Part shown: positions 7,447 through 14,213 of the stretch, piece by piece
Position numbering within the stretch: position 1 is the first letter of the stretch
How the letters are laid out: every line of letters begins with the position of its first letter
NCBI GenBank assembly: GCA_946479895.1
Contig: CAMLHT010000052.1
Span: forward strand, 1 to 16,728
DNA from: an uncultured Gemmatimonadota bacterium
GTDB taxonomy: Bacteria; Gemmatimonadota; Gemmatimonadetes; Gemmatimonadales; Gemmatimonadaceae
DNA: 16,728 bases
Direction of reading: 5' to 3'
Program-made: the position numbers and the translations under genes
The notes under the pieces: generated by a model
Databases searched by the model: none
Told to the model about the DNA's origin: nothing
What the model saw: the letters and a program-made list of their open reading frames with translations, nothing else

Positions 7447-7497
7447 TAGTTTGCGTTCGAGTTCCCCCTTCTCCACCAGAACCGAAGAGGATCGCTC

Positions 7498-8130
7498 ATG
7501 AGTTATCAGCGACGCGCCGCCGTCATCACCTTCGCCCTCGGTACCGCCATCATCGGCGCCTGCGCGAAGAAGCAGCCCCCCCCGCCGCCGACCCCGGTCC
7601 CGACCGTGAACCAGGACAGCATCGATCGCGCTCGCCGCGAGGAGATGCGCCAGGACAGCATCCGCCGCGCGAATGAGCTCGCGCGCCAGCGGCAGCAGTT
7701 CGTGGCCGACAGCATCCGCATGGCCAACGAGGCCGCGGCCGCCGCTGCCCGCGACGCCGAAGCGATGCGCGCGACGATCACCCAGGTCGTGAACTACGAC
7801 TTCGACAAGGCCGACCTCCGGGACGACACCCGCCAGGCGCTCGACGCGAAGATCCCGATCCTCAACGCGAATCCGGCGCTGACGATCCGCATCGCCGGCC
7901 ACGCCGACGCCCGCGGCTCGGGTGAGTACAACCTGCAGCTCGGCCAGCGCCGCGCCGCCGCCGCCCGCGACTACCTCACCGCCCGCGGCGTCGCCGCGTC
8001 GCGGATCGAGCTGGTCAGCTACGGCGAGGAGCGTCCGCTCTGCCAGACGATGGACGAGTCGTGCTGGGCCCAGAACCGCCGCGCCGAGTTCGAGATCACC
8101 GCGGGCGGATCGCCGCTGCGCCGCCCGTGA
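7498..8130 (+). CDS. pal: Pal, peptidoglycan-associated OmpA-domain lipoprotein
   Basis: The 210-residue precursor has a lipoprotein signal with lipobox I-G-A-C, so C22 would be lipidated and anchored to the outer membrane. A poly-proline stretch (27-31) and a charged, helical, probably coiled-coil segment (about 39-92) follow, with D-S-I at 40, 53 and 71. Residues about 97-201 are the OmpA-like peptidoglycan-binding domain: G-H-A-D-A-R-G at 134-140 and Y-N-L-Q-L-G-Q-R-R-A at 144-153, where Asp and Arg bind diaminopimelate in known structures. Together with TolB it ties the outer membrane to the wall. AAGAGG at 7485-7490, seven bases before ATG, supports the start. The N-terminal coiled extension makes it longer than enterobacterial Pal. 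A run of eight C lies at 7576-7583. Confidence 0.95.
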   Translation: MSYQRRAAVITFALGTAIIGACAKKQPPPPPTPVPTVNQDSIDRARREEMRQDSIRRANELARQRQQFVADSIRMANEAAAAAARDAEAMRATITQVVNYDFDKADLRDDTRQALDAKIPILNANPALTIRIAGHADARGSGEYNLQLGQRRAAAARDYLTARGVAASRIELVSYGEERPLCQTMDESCWAQNRRAEFEITAGGSPLRRP

Positions 8131-8975
8131 GCATGACGTCCCGCCTGATCGCTGGCTCGCTCCTGGCGCTGAGCGCGACCGGTTGTCTTGCGACCAAGGG
8201 GGACATCCGGCTGTTGCAGGAGGAATTGCGGGTGACGCGCGCCAGCGTCGCCCGGTCGGATTCGGCGCACCGCCGCACGAGCGATTCGCTCGCGGCGGCG
8301 GTCGCCAGTCTGGCGGCCATCCAGGCGAGCGCGACCCGCGACCTGGAGCGGCGCACCAGCGATGACCTCAAGGCCCTGACCGCCCGCGTCTCGGCCAACG
8401 ACATCGCGACGAAGGAGCAGTTGAAGTCCCTCAGCGTGGATCTCGACCAGGTTCGCGAGATCGCGCGCCAGAACGCCCGCGGAGCCGCCCTTGCCCGGGC
8501 GCAGATGGAGCAGGCCACGCGGCCGCCCGCAGGCGCCGGCCAGGACACCACCGCGGCTGCGGCACCTCCTCCGGCCGGCACGCCCGGGTCGGCCACGCTG
8601 CTCGTCAACGGCCGCAGCATGATCATCAACGGCAGCTGCGCCGCCGCCCGTCGCGCCTTCCAGGAGATCCTGACGCTCTATCCGGACAGCCAGGACGCCC
8701 CCGAGGCCCAGTTCTCGATCGCCGAGTCGTACGTGAAGTGCGGCGAGGACGGGAACCCGGAAAAGGCCGATTCGGTATACAGGCTCGTCATCGAGAAGTA
8801 TCCGAAGAGCGACTTTGCCGCGACGTCACTCTACAAGCGCGCGGAGATGCTCCGGAGTGGAGGCAGGCAGAACGAGGCCCGGCCGCTGTATGCGAAGGTC
8901 GTGTGTGACTATCCGAAGAGCACGGTATTCGCCCAGGCCCTCGACCGACTCGGCTCGCGTCCCGCCTGCAAATAG
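8127..8975 (+). CDS. cpoB: CpoB/YbgF-like TPR lipoprotein of the Tol-Pal system
   Basis: The product is 282 residues from GTG 8127, which overlaps the pal stop (GTGA), or 280 from ATG 8133; the coupled GTG fits the style of this operon, but either is possible. A hydrophobic signal ends in A-T-G-C, so C20 is probably lipidated, unlike the soluble enterobacterial CpoB. Residues about 25-130 form a long charged helical segment, likely a coiled coil, then an Ala/Pro/Gly-rich linker (about 131-155). Residues about 158-280 contain TPR-like helices: A-A-R-R-A-F-Q-E-I-L-T-L-Y-P near 173-186, repeats ending K-Y-P-K-S and D-Y-P-K-S. The K-Y-P-K-S/D-Y-P-K-S pattern and the position after pal match CpoB, which couples wall synthesis to Tol-driven constriction in Escherichia coli. 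The same job here is inferred. Confidence 0.85.
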   Translation: MSMTSRLIAGSLLALSATGCLATKGDIRLLQEELRVTRASVARSDSAHRRTSDSLAAAVASLAAIQASATRDLERRTSDDLKALTARVSANDIATKEQLKSLSVDLDQVREIARQNARGAALARAQMEQATRPPAGAGQDTTAAAAPPPAGTPGSATLLVNGRSMIINGSCAAARRAFQEILTLYPDSQDAPEAQFSIAESYVKCGEDGNPEKADSVYRLVIEKYPKSDFAATSLYKRAEMLRSGGRQNEARPLYAKVVCDYPKSTVFAQALDRLGSRPACK

Positions 8976-9004
8976 CTGTTCCGGCGGTTTGATTTAACCA
9001 ACAG

Positions 9005-9784
9005 ATGCCGATCCCAAAGTCCTCGAGCGGGGAAATGCCGTTCCTCGATCACCTCGAGGAGCTTCGCTGGCGCATCATCTACTCGCTGATCGGCGTCTGC
9101 CTCGGGCTCGCGATCGGCCTGTACTGCTCGTTCAAGTTCAACATCATCGACATCCTGCAGGCGCCGCTGCTGCCGTTCCTCAAGGGGCACAAGCTGGTCA
9201 TCCTGCATCCGATGGACGCGTTCTCGATCCGCATCCAGATCGCGTTCGTCATCGGCCTGACCGTGGCCGCCCCGATCGTCGGCTACCAGCTGTGGGCATT
9301 CATGGCCCCGGCGCTGCACAAGCCGGAAAAGCGGGTCGTCGTCCCGGTGCTCTTTGCCGCCGCGCTGCTGTTCCTCGCCGGCGTCGCGCTCGCCTGGTTC
9401 TACGTGCTCCCGATGAGCCTCAAGTGGCTCTACGGCCTGGTGGGGGACACCCTCGAGCCGATGTACGCGGCCAGCGAGTACTTCAGCTTCGCGACGAACC
9501 TGGCCCTGGCCTTCGGCGTGGCCTTCGAGGTGCCGCTCCTGCTCGTGGCGCTCAGCGCGCTCGGCATCCTCAGCGCGCACACGCTCAACAAGTCCCGGAA
9601 GTTCGCCGTCCTGTTCATCTTCATCGGGGCGGCCATCATCTCCCCCGGCGATGCCGTCATCGCCACGATCGCCCTCGCCGTCCCGCTGTACCTGCTCTAC
9701 GAAGTCAGCGTGGTGATCGCGTTCGTGATCGAGCGGCGGCGCCGCGCCCGGAAGGACGCCGAGGAGCTGGCCGCGACGGTATGA
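9005..9784 (+). CDS. tatC: TatC, twin-arginine translocase core subunit
   Basis: The 259-residue protein has six hydrophobic helices and the family's first cytoplasmic motif, F-L-D-H-L-E-E-L-R-W-R at 13-23, where the twin-arginine signal peptide binds. F-G-V-A-F-E-V-P at 170-177 holds the conserved membrane glutamate (E175, matching E170 of Escherichia coli). S-P-G-D near 213-216 is also typical. TatC exports folded proteins such as cofactor enzymes. No tatA/tatB is in the window, so those must be elsewhere. The ATG follows a 29-base gap after cpoB with no Shine-Dalgarno sequence. The stop shares ATGA with the lptD start at 9781, an uncommon pairing. Confidence 0.96.
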   Translation: MPIPKSSSGEMPFLDHLEELRWRIIYSLIGVCLGLAIGLYCSFKFNIIDILQAPLLPFLKGHKLVILHPMDAFSIRIQIAFVIGLTVAAPIVGYQLWAFMAPALHKPEKRVVVPVLFAAALLFLAGVALAWFYVLPMSLKWLYGLVGDTLEPMYAASEYFSFATNLALAFGVAFEVPLLLVALSALGILSAHTLNKSRKFAVLFIFIGAAIISPGDAVIATIALAVPLYLLYEVSVVIAFVIERRRRARKDAEELAATV

Positions 9785-12700
9785 GGACGCTCGCGGGCGC
9801 ACTCGGGCTCGTGCTGGCCGTGAGCTCGATCGCGGCGGGGCAGGTCACGCCGCCGGCGCCCCGGCGGCCTCTCACGGCGCGCGATTCCGCGGCCCTCAGG
9901 GACTCTCTCGCTCGACGGGACTCCCTCGCCCGACGCGACTCGCTCGCCCGGCAGGTCGCGCCCCTTCAGCGCGACACGACCCGCATCGACACCGCCACCG
10001 TCCGCTGGCCGGAGCCCGACTCCGTCATGAAGGCCCTCGCGGCCCGCGAAGGGTTCGACGTGACGCGCTTCCAGGCGTCCCGCGCGACCTACGACGCCGT
10101 GTCGAAGGACCTCCGCCTGGATGCCAGCGCCGCCCAGCGGGCCGCCGTCGATCGCAACGGCCAGGTGATGGTGAGCGACTCCACCATCTACTACAACCAG
10201 CGCACGAACACGACCACGAACCTGGGCTGCTATGTCCTGAACCTGCCCGGAAGCACCGAGGCGCCGATCCGCGGCTGCGGCCAGGTCAGCTACGACGCCG
10301 CCAATCGCAGCTCGCAGTTCACGAGGGCCAACGTGCCGTTCAACAACGGCGAGAACTGGTTCCTCTACGTGAACGCCGGCGCGGCCCAGATCGACACCAC
10401 GGCGGGGAAGGCGACGATCTTCGTCCGCGGCGGCCGCATCACGAGCTGCCCCGACAGCGTGCCGGACTACTACTTCTCGGGCCGGACGATGAAGCGGACC
10501 GCCAACGGCACCGTGATCGCCCGCGACGTGGTGCTCTACATCGGTGACGTCCCGACGCTCTGGCTGCCCTTCATCTTCCAGAACGTGAAGTCGGGCCGGG
10601 TGAGCGGACTGCTCACGACCCGGTTCGGCATCTCGGACATCGTGCGCAACAGCCCCACGTACCACCGCAACATCGAGAATTTCGGGTACTACTGGGCGCT
10701 GAACGACTACATGGACGCCACCACCTGGGTTGACTGGCGGAGCGGCGCGGGCGGATCGAACGCGTCGGATCCGGGGTGGATCAAGTACAACGCCGAATGG
10801 CAGTACAACTGGCTGAACCGGTTCATGTCGGGCAGCCTCCGCTCGAACTACACCGCCCAGGGCAACGGCACGAGCAACCTCGGCGTCAGCTGGGGGCACG
10901 CGCAGCAGTTCTCCCACGAGGGGCAGCTGCGGCTCGACATCAACTACGTCACGAACACCACGATCCAGCGCCAGAACACCTTCGACCCGGTGCAGTCGCT
11001 GGCGACGATCTACTCGCAGGCGAGCTACTCGCGGAAATTCGGGCCGGCGTCGGTCTCCGTCGGCGGAAATCGCAAGCAGTACCCGGGGCGTCCGCAGGTC
11101 GACCAGACTTTCCCCACCTTCCAGGTCTCGACGGTGCCCATCAAGATGGGATCGCACGTCACCTGGACGCCGTCCTTCTCGTTCACGTCGTCGGAGTCGC
11201 GCAACCTGGACTATCCGGGACTGCTCCAGCTTCGCTACGGCCCGGGCGGCACGGTCGACTCGCTCAAGCGGAGCCAGACTTCCACCCAGATCTCCTTCAA
11301 CTCGCCGCTCAAGATCTTCAACCAGGACTTTTCGAACGCCTTCACGCTGTCGTCGGCGCACAACAAGTTCCCGGAGCTGGTGAAGATCTACGACCTGAAC
11401 ACCGGCGACTCGGTGGACACGAAGGTCTTCTCGGAGATCTACGACGAGCGCATCGACTGGACGCCGACGTTCCAGCTGCCGCCGCTGCGCCAGAACCGCT
11501 GGAACCTGGCGCCGAGCATCACCCTCGGAAACGTGGACCCGGGCTCGTTCTGGGTCGCGTCGGAGCGCACCAACGGCCGCTTCGTGCACCAGTCCAAGCG
11601 GCTCGTCTACGGGCTGTCGGCGACACCGACGATCTACGGGCTGTTCGGCGGCTTCGGGCCGTTCGCCGCCCTCCGCCACACCCTGACGCCGAGCATCGGG
11701 TATTCCTACGCGCCCGAGGGCAGCGTGAGTGACGAGTACCTCCTCGCGACGCGCCAGTCGCGAAAGGGCTACCTCGCCGCCCTCCGCCAGAACGCGGTGA
11801 ACTTCGGCCTCAACACGTCACTCGAGGCGAAGATGGCGGGCGATTCGTCCCGGGGGGGCGGCACGAAGCTGAAGGTCATCTCCCTCTCGATGTCGTCGTT
11901 CAGCTACAACTTCGAGCGCCTCCACGCCCCCGAGGTGACCAGCACCAAGTGGTGGCGCGGGCTCACCACCGAGCGCTTCAACTACAGCGTGAGCTCGGAC
12001 CTTCTGCCGGGCGTCCAGTTCTCGAGCGACTACTCGCTCTTCCAGGGCAGCACGAGCAGCGACACGGCCGTCTTCAGCCCGTACCGCGAGAACACGTCCG
12101 CCTCGGTGACCTTCTCGCGCGAATCCAATCCCTTCGCCGTGCTGACGAAGCTCTTCGGCAAGGCTGCTCCCCCCGCGCAGCAGGCCCCGGTCGTCCCGAT
12201 GGACCCCGCCATCACGCCGCAGCAGGAGGCGCTGGCGCGGGAGCTCGCGGCCCAGCCGGTGGCGGGAGCCCGCACGTCGGGCGAGCGCTTCGTGACTCCG
12301 CCTTCCGGCGGATGGCGGCTGGGCCTGACCCTGTCGTCGGCGCGTCGCCGGCCGCCGCGCGGCGGAACGGTCATCACGCTCGATGCCGAAGCCCGATGCC
12401 GCACGCGCGCCAATGGCGACCGGTTCATCTTCGACAGCTGCATGAACCAGGAGCGGCTGAGCCCCACGGAGCCACCGGGGGGACTCAACGTCATCGGCGC
12501 GCCGGTCTACAACGTCCCGGCGACGATGAACATCGGCGCGAACCTCGGCTTCAACCTCACGCCCCGCTGGACGGTGGCGTGGCAGACCAACTATGACGTG
12601 CAGCGCCATGAGTTCGCGAGCCACGTCGTGAATCTCCAGCGCGACCTCCATGACTGGCGGGCGATCTTCGGCTTCTCGCAGTCCCCGAACGGCAATTTCG

Positions 12701-12789
12701 CCTTCAACTTTTCGATCGGGCTCAAGGCGCAGCCGGACCTGAAGTTCGACTACAACCGGAACAGCATCCGGTCCGGCGTTCCGTTCTAA
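9781..12789 (+). CDS. lptD: LptD-like LPS-assembly outer-membrane protein
   Basis: The 1002-residue protein starts at ATG 9781, overlapping the tatC stop and opening with a clear signal peptide (hydrophobic 5-19, cut near A-A-G-Q). The in-frame extension back to 9292 lies inside tatC and is rejected. Residues 40-57 are three tandem R-D-S-L-A-R repeats. Residues about 95-215 look like the OstA/LptA-type periplasmic fold. I-T-S-C-P-D-S-V-P-D-Y-Y-F at 220-232 and D-V-V-L-Y-I-G-D-V-P-T-L-W-L-P at 249-263 match the start of the LptD barrel region. The remainder is rich in aromatic beta strands and ends in F. A low-complexity Ala/Pro/Gln insert lies near 796-835. Cysteines occur only at 150, 166, 223, 873 and 887. 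LptD inserts LPS into the outer leaflet; the long N-terminal lead is divergent from Proteobacteria. Confidence 0.86.
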   Translation: MRTLAGALGLVLAVSSIAAGQVTPPAPRRPLTARDSAALRDSLARRDSLARRDSLARQVAPLQRDTTRIDTATVRWPEPDSVMKALAAREGFDVTRFQASRATYDAVSKDLRLDASAAQRAAVDRNGQVMVSDSTIYYNQRTNTTTNLGCYVLNLPGSTEAPIRGCGQVSYDAANRSSQFTRANVPFNNGENWFLYVNAGAAQIDTTAGKATIFVRGGRITSCPDSVPDYYFSGRTMKRTANGTVIARDVVLYIGDVPTLWLPFIFQNVKSGRVSGLLTTRFGISDIVRNSPTYHRNIENFGYYWALNDYMDATTWVDWRSGAGGSNASDPGWIKYNAEWQYNWLNRFMSGSLRSNYTAQGNGTSNLGVSWGHAQQFSHEGQLRLDINYVTNTTIQRQNTFDPVQSLATIYSQASYSRKFGPASVSVGGNRKQYPGRPQVDQTFPTFQVSTVPIKMGSHVTWTPSFSFTSSESRNLDYPGLLQLRYGPGGTVDSLKRSQTSTQISFNSPLKIFNQDFSNAFTLSSAHNKFPELVKIYDLNTGDSVDTKVFSEIYDERIDWTPTFQLPPLRQNRWNLAPSITLGNVDPGSFWVASERTNGRFVHQSKRLVYGLSATPTIYGLFGGFGPFAALRHTLTPSIGYSYAPEGSVSDEYLLATRQSRKGYLAALRQNAVNFGLNTSLEAKMAGDSSRGGGTKLKVISLSMSSFSYNFERLHAPEVTSTKWWRGLTTERFNYSVSSDLLPGVQFSSDYSLFQGSTSSDTAVFSPYRENTSASVTFSRESNPFAVLTKLFGKAAPPAQQAPVVPMDPAITPQQEALARELAAQPVAGARTSGERFVTPPSGGWRLGLTLSSARRRPPRGGTVITLDAEARCRTRANGDRFIFDSCMNQERLSPTEPPGGLNVIGAPVYNVPATMNIGANLGFNLTPRWTVAWQTNYDVQRHEFASHVVNLQRDLHDWRAIFGFSQSPNGNFAFNFSIGLKAQPDLKFDYNRNSIRSGVPF
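9898..9951 (+). repeat. Three tandem 18-bp units encoding R-D-S-L-A-R in lptD
   Basis: The units 9898-9915, 9916-9933 and 9934-9951 encode the same hexapeptide but differ at third codon positions (for example tct/tcc/tcg for Ser). The protein repeat is therefore kept although the DNA has diverged. A half-unit, R-D-S-A-A-L, precedes it. It lies between the signal peptide and the folded part of LptD. Confidence 0.85.
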
Positions 12790-12823
12790 GCAGAGATCAG
12801 GAAGGCGTCCACAATCCAGGACA

Positions 12824-12927
12824 AACGGCTTCGCCCGTTCGGTCCAAGTTGCGCCCCCACAAGGAGTTCGCGGCTCACGGCACGTGGCGCAGGTCGTGCC
12901 ATTCGGGATGTCAGGATCCCCATCCCG
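12824..12927. promoter_or_regulatory. Three small inverted repeats between lptD and the lipoprotein gene
   Basis: The 146-base gap holds AACGG/CCGTT with a 6-base loop (12824-12839), GGCACG/CGTGCC (12879-12884 with 12895-12900) and CGGGATG/CATCCCG (12904-12910 with 12921-12927). The last stem ends on the first G of the GGAG ribosome site. They could end the lptD transcript or form a leader that masks the ribosome site. Stems are short and common by chance in such GC-rich DNA. Confidence 0.3.
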
Positions 12928-12930
12928 GAG
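12927..12930 (+). promoter_or_regulatory. Ribosome binding site of the lipoprotein gene
   Basis: GGAG sits five bases before ATG 12936. It fixes that start, which also places a lipoprotein signal exactly at the N-terminus, over in-frame starts further upstream such as 12849. Confidence 0.55.
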
Positions 12931-12935
12931 ACCGT

Positions 12936-14042
12936 ATGAAGAAGCTCGCGCTGCTCCTGCTGGCCGGCCTCGCAGCCTGCGAGGTCGACGGCACCGCGCC
13001 GTTGGACCCGAACGACCCGACCAACCTCACGTTCCAGCTCGCGCCGAGCGGCGATCCGAACGTGCCCCTCGGAATCCTGCTGACCTGGGACCCGCCCTCG
13101 AGCAATCGCGCGCTCGTCTTCGACGTCTACGGACGCTCCGGCTCCACGGGATGGATTCGCCGCGCGACCACGACCTCGACGACGTTCCACGACGCCGGCG
13201 TTCCGCAGTCCCAGTACTACGTCGTGGCCCTCGATGACCAGGGGCAGGAGCTCGGCCGCTCCAATACGGTCATCGTCGACCTCACGGTTCGCCTGCCGGC
13301 CCCGCTGGGCCTGACGTCGACCACCCTGAACGGCGCCATTCACCTGCGCTGGGAAGACAACGCCGTGAACTCCACGGCCGGCGTCTTCGACCACTATCGC
13401 GTGTACTCCAGCACCTGGAGCGCGGCAAAGGGCACCTGCGAGGCGCCCTGGTACTTCGAAGGTTCCACCGTGTCCGATGCCTTCCTCGTCGGGAATCTCC
13501 GCAACGGCGAAAGCCGCTGCTTCGCCGTGAGCGCCATCAGCGCCGATGGGCACGAGAGCACCTGGAGCAACCAGCGGGTGGATACGCCGCGCAGCGACGC
13601 GAAGAGCGCCCTCGTGTACGTGGCCGAGGCGAAGGCCGACAGCGCCGGCTTCGTCTTCAACGACGAGACGCCGAAGATCCTCGGCGTGGTCGTCGCCAGC
13701 ACCCGCGCGGACGCCGACTTCACCCTGAGTCGCCATGCGGACGGCACGGTGTGGATGACCCCCGCTCGCGTCGGCGCGACCCTCAGGGCCTATCAGTCCA
13801 CGACGGTGCCGGACCTGACGGCGGTGGATCGCGCCCCGCTGTCGGGATACGCCGCGACCCCGCTCGAGGTGGTGCCGGGGATGGCCTACGTGTTCCAGCT
13901 CGCCGAGACGGACGGCACGCACTACGCGGCGCTCCGCGTACAGTTCGTGACGAAGGACTTCGTGGTCTTCGACTGGGCATACCAGAACGGCGTGGGCAAC
14001 GCGGAGCTGTCGAAGCGCAGCAGGACGGTCGTGGCGCGCTGA
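12936..14042 (+). CDS. Predicted lipoprotein with two fibronectin-III-like domains
   Basis: The 368-residue precursor opens K-K-L-A-L-L-L-L-A-G-L-A-A-C; the lipobox L-A-A-C predicts lipidation at C15. Residues about 28-118 and 120-218 each look like a fibronectin type III sandwich: early L-x-W-D/E (W51, W139), a central Y-x-V-Y or D-V-Y strand, then Y-Y-V-V-A-L-D or C-F-A-V-S-A-I-S-A-D-G and a closing strand with S-N. Residues about 225-368 are another beta-rich region without a name I recognise. C168 and C195 in domain 2 could form a disulfide. The gene stands alone between two gaps, so context says only that it lies after lptD. It is probably a surface or periplasmic binding or scaffold protein. 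No enzyme motif is visible. Confidence 0.8.
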   Translation: MKKLALLLLAGLAACEVDGTAPLDPNDPTNLTFQLAPSGDPNVPLGILLTWDPPSSNRALVFDVYGRSGSTGWIRRATTTSTTFHDAGVPQSQYYVVALDDQGQELGRSNTVIVDLTVRLPAPLGLTSTTLNGAIHLRWEDNAVNSTAGVFDHYRVYSSTWSAAKGTCEAPWYFEGSTVSDAFLVGNLRNGESRCFAVSAISADGHESTWSNQRVDTPRSDAKSALVYVAEAKADSAGFVFNDETPKILGVVVASTRADADFTLSRHADGTVWMTPARVGATLRAYQSTTVPDLTAVDRAPLSGYAATPLEVVPGMAYVFQLAETDGTHYAALRVQFVTKDFVVFDWAYQNGVGNAELSKRSRTVVAR

Positions 14043-14045
14043 GGA

Positions 14046-14195
14046 CGAGGGCGGAGGACGAGGTTGGAGGACGGAGGGCGGAGGGCGGAGGTGTCAGGCG
14101 TGAAGTGACGTCCTGTCCGCACAGCGCTCTCCGTCATCGACTCCTCCGTCCTCCGTCCTCCGCCCTCCGCCCTCGTACTCCGTCCTCCGCCCTCG
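14046..14195. repeat. Long inverted repeat of 7-bp GGAGGAC/GGAGGGC units before hutH
   Basis: The left arm (about 14043-14091) is G/A-rich with period-7 units; the right arm (about 14141-14198) is its C/T-rich counterpart. Two exact stem blocks exist: 14046-14060 with 14181-14195 (15 bp) and 14074-14091 with 14157-14174 (18 bp). They are separated by an uneven internal loop and capped by about 65 bases. A transcript could fold into a very long hairpin, which would act as a strong terminator or RNase target between the lipoprotein gene and hutH. There is no T-tract. The right arm ends 18 bases before the hutH ATG. Confidence 0.7.
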
Positions 14196-14213
14196 CTCTA
14201 CTACATTCCGCCG

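Noticed and set aside
9292..9780. 163-codon N-terminal extension of lptD in frame
   Set aside because: It overlaps tatC almost fully, and the signal peptide begins exactly at ATG 9781, which shares ATGA with the tatC stop.
9697..11679. 660-codon - strand open frame opposite lptD
   Set aside because: Composition is Arg/Val/Asp/His-rich without any recognisable motif, and it lies opposite a supported gene. The same holds for 6010-7902, 14094-15611 and 15056-16657.
14043..14198. Possible CRISPR array or IS terminal repeats
   Set aside because: Units are 7 bp with no spacers, arms are inverted, and no transposase or cas gene is near. It is a low-complexity inverted repeat.
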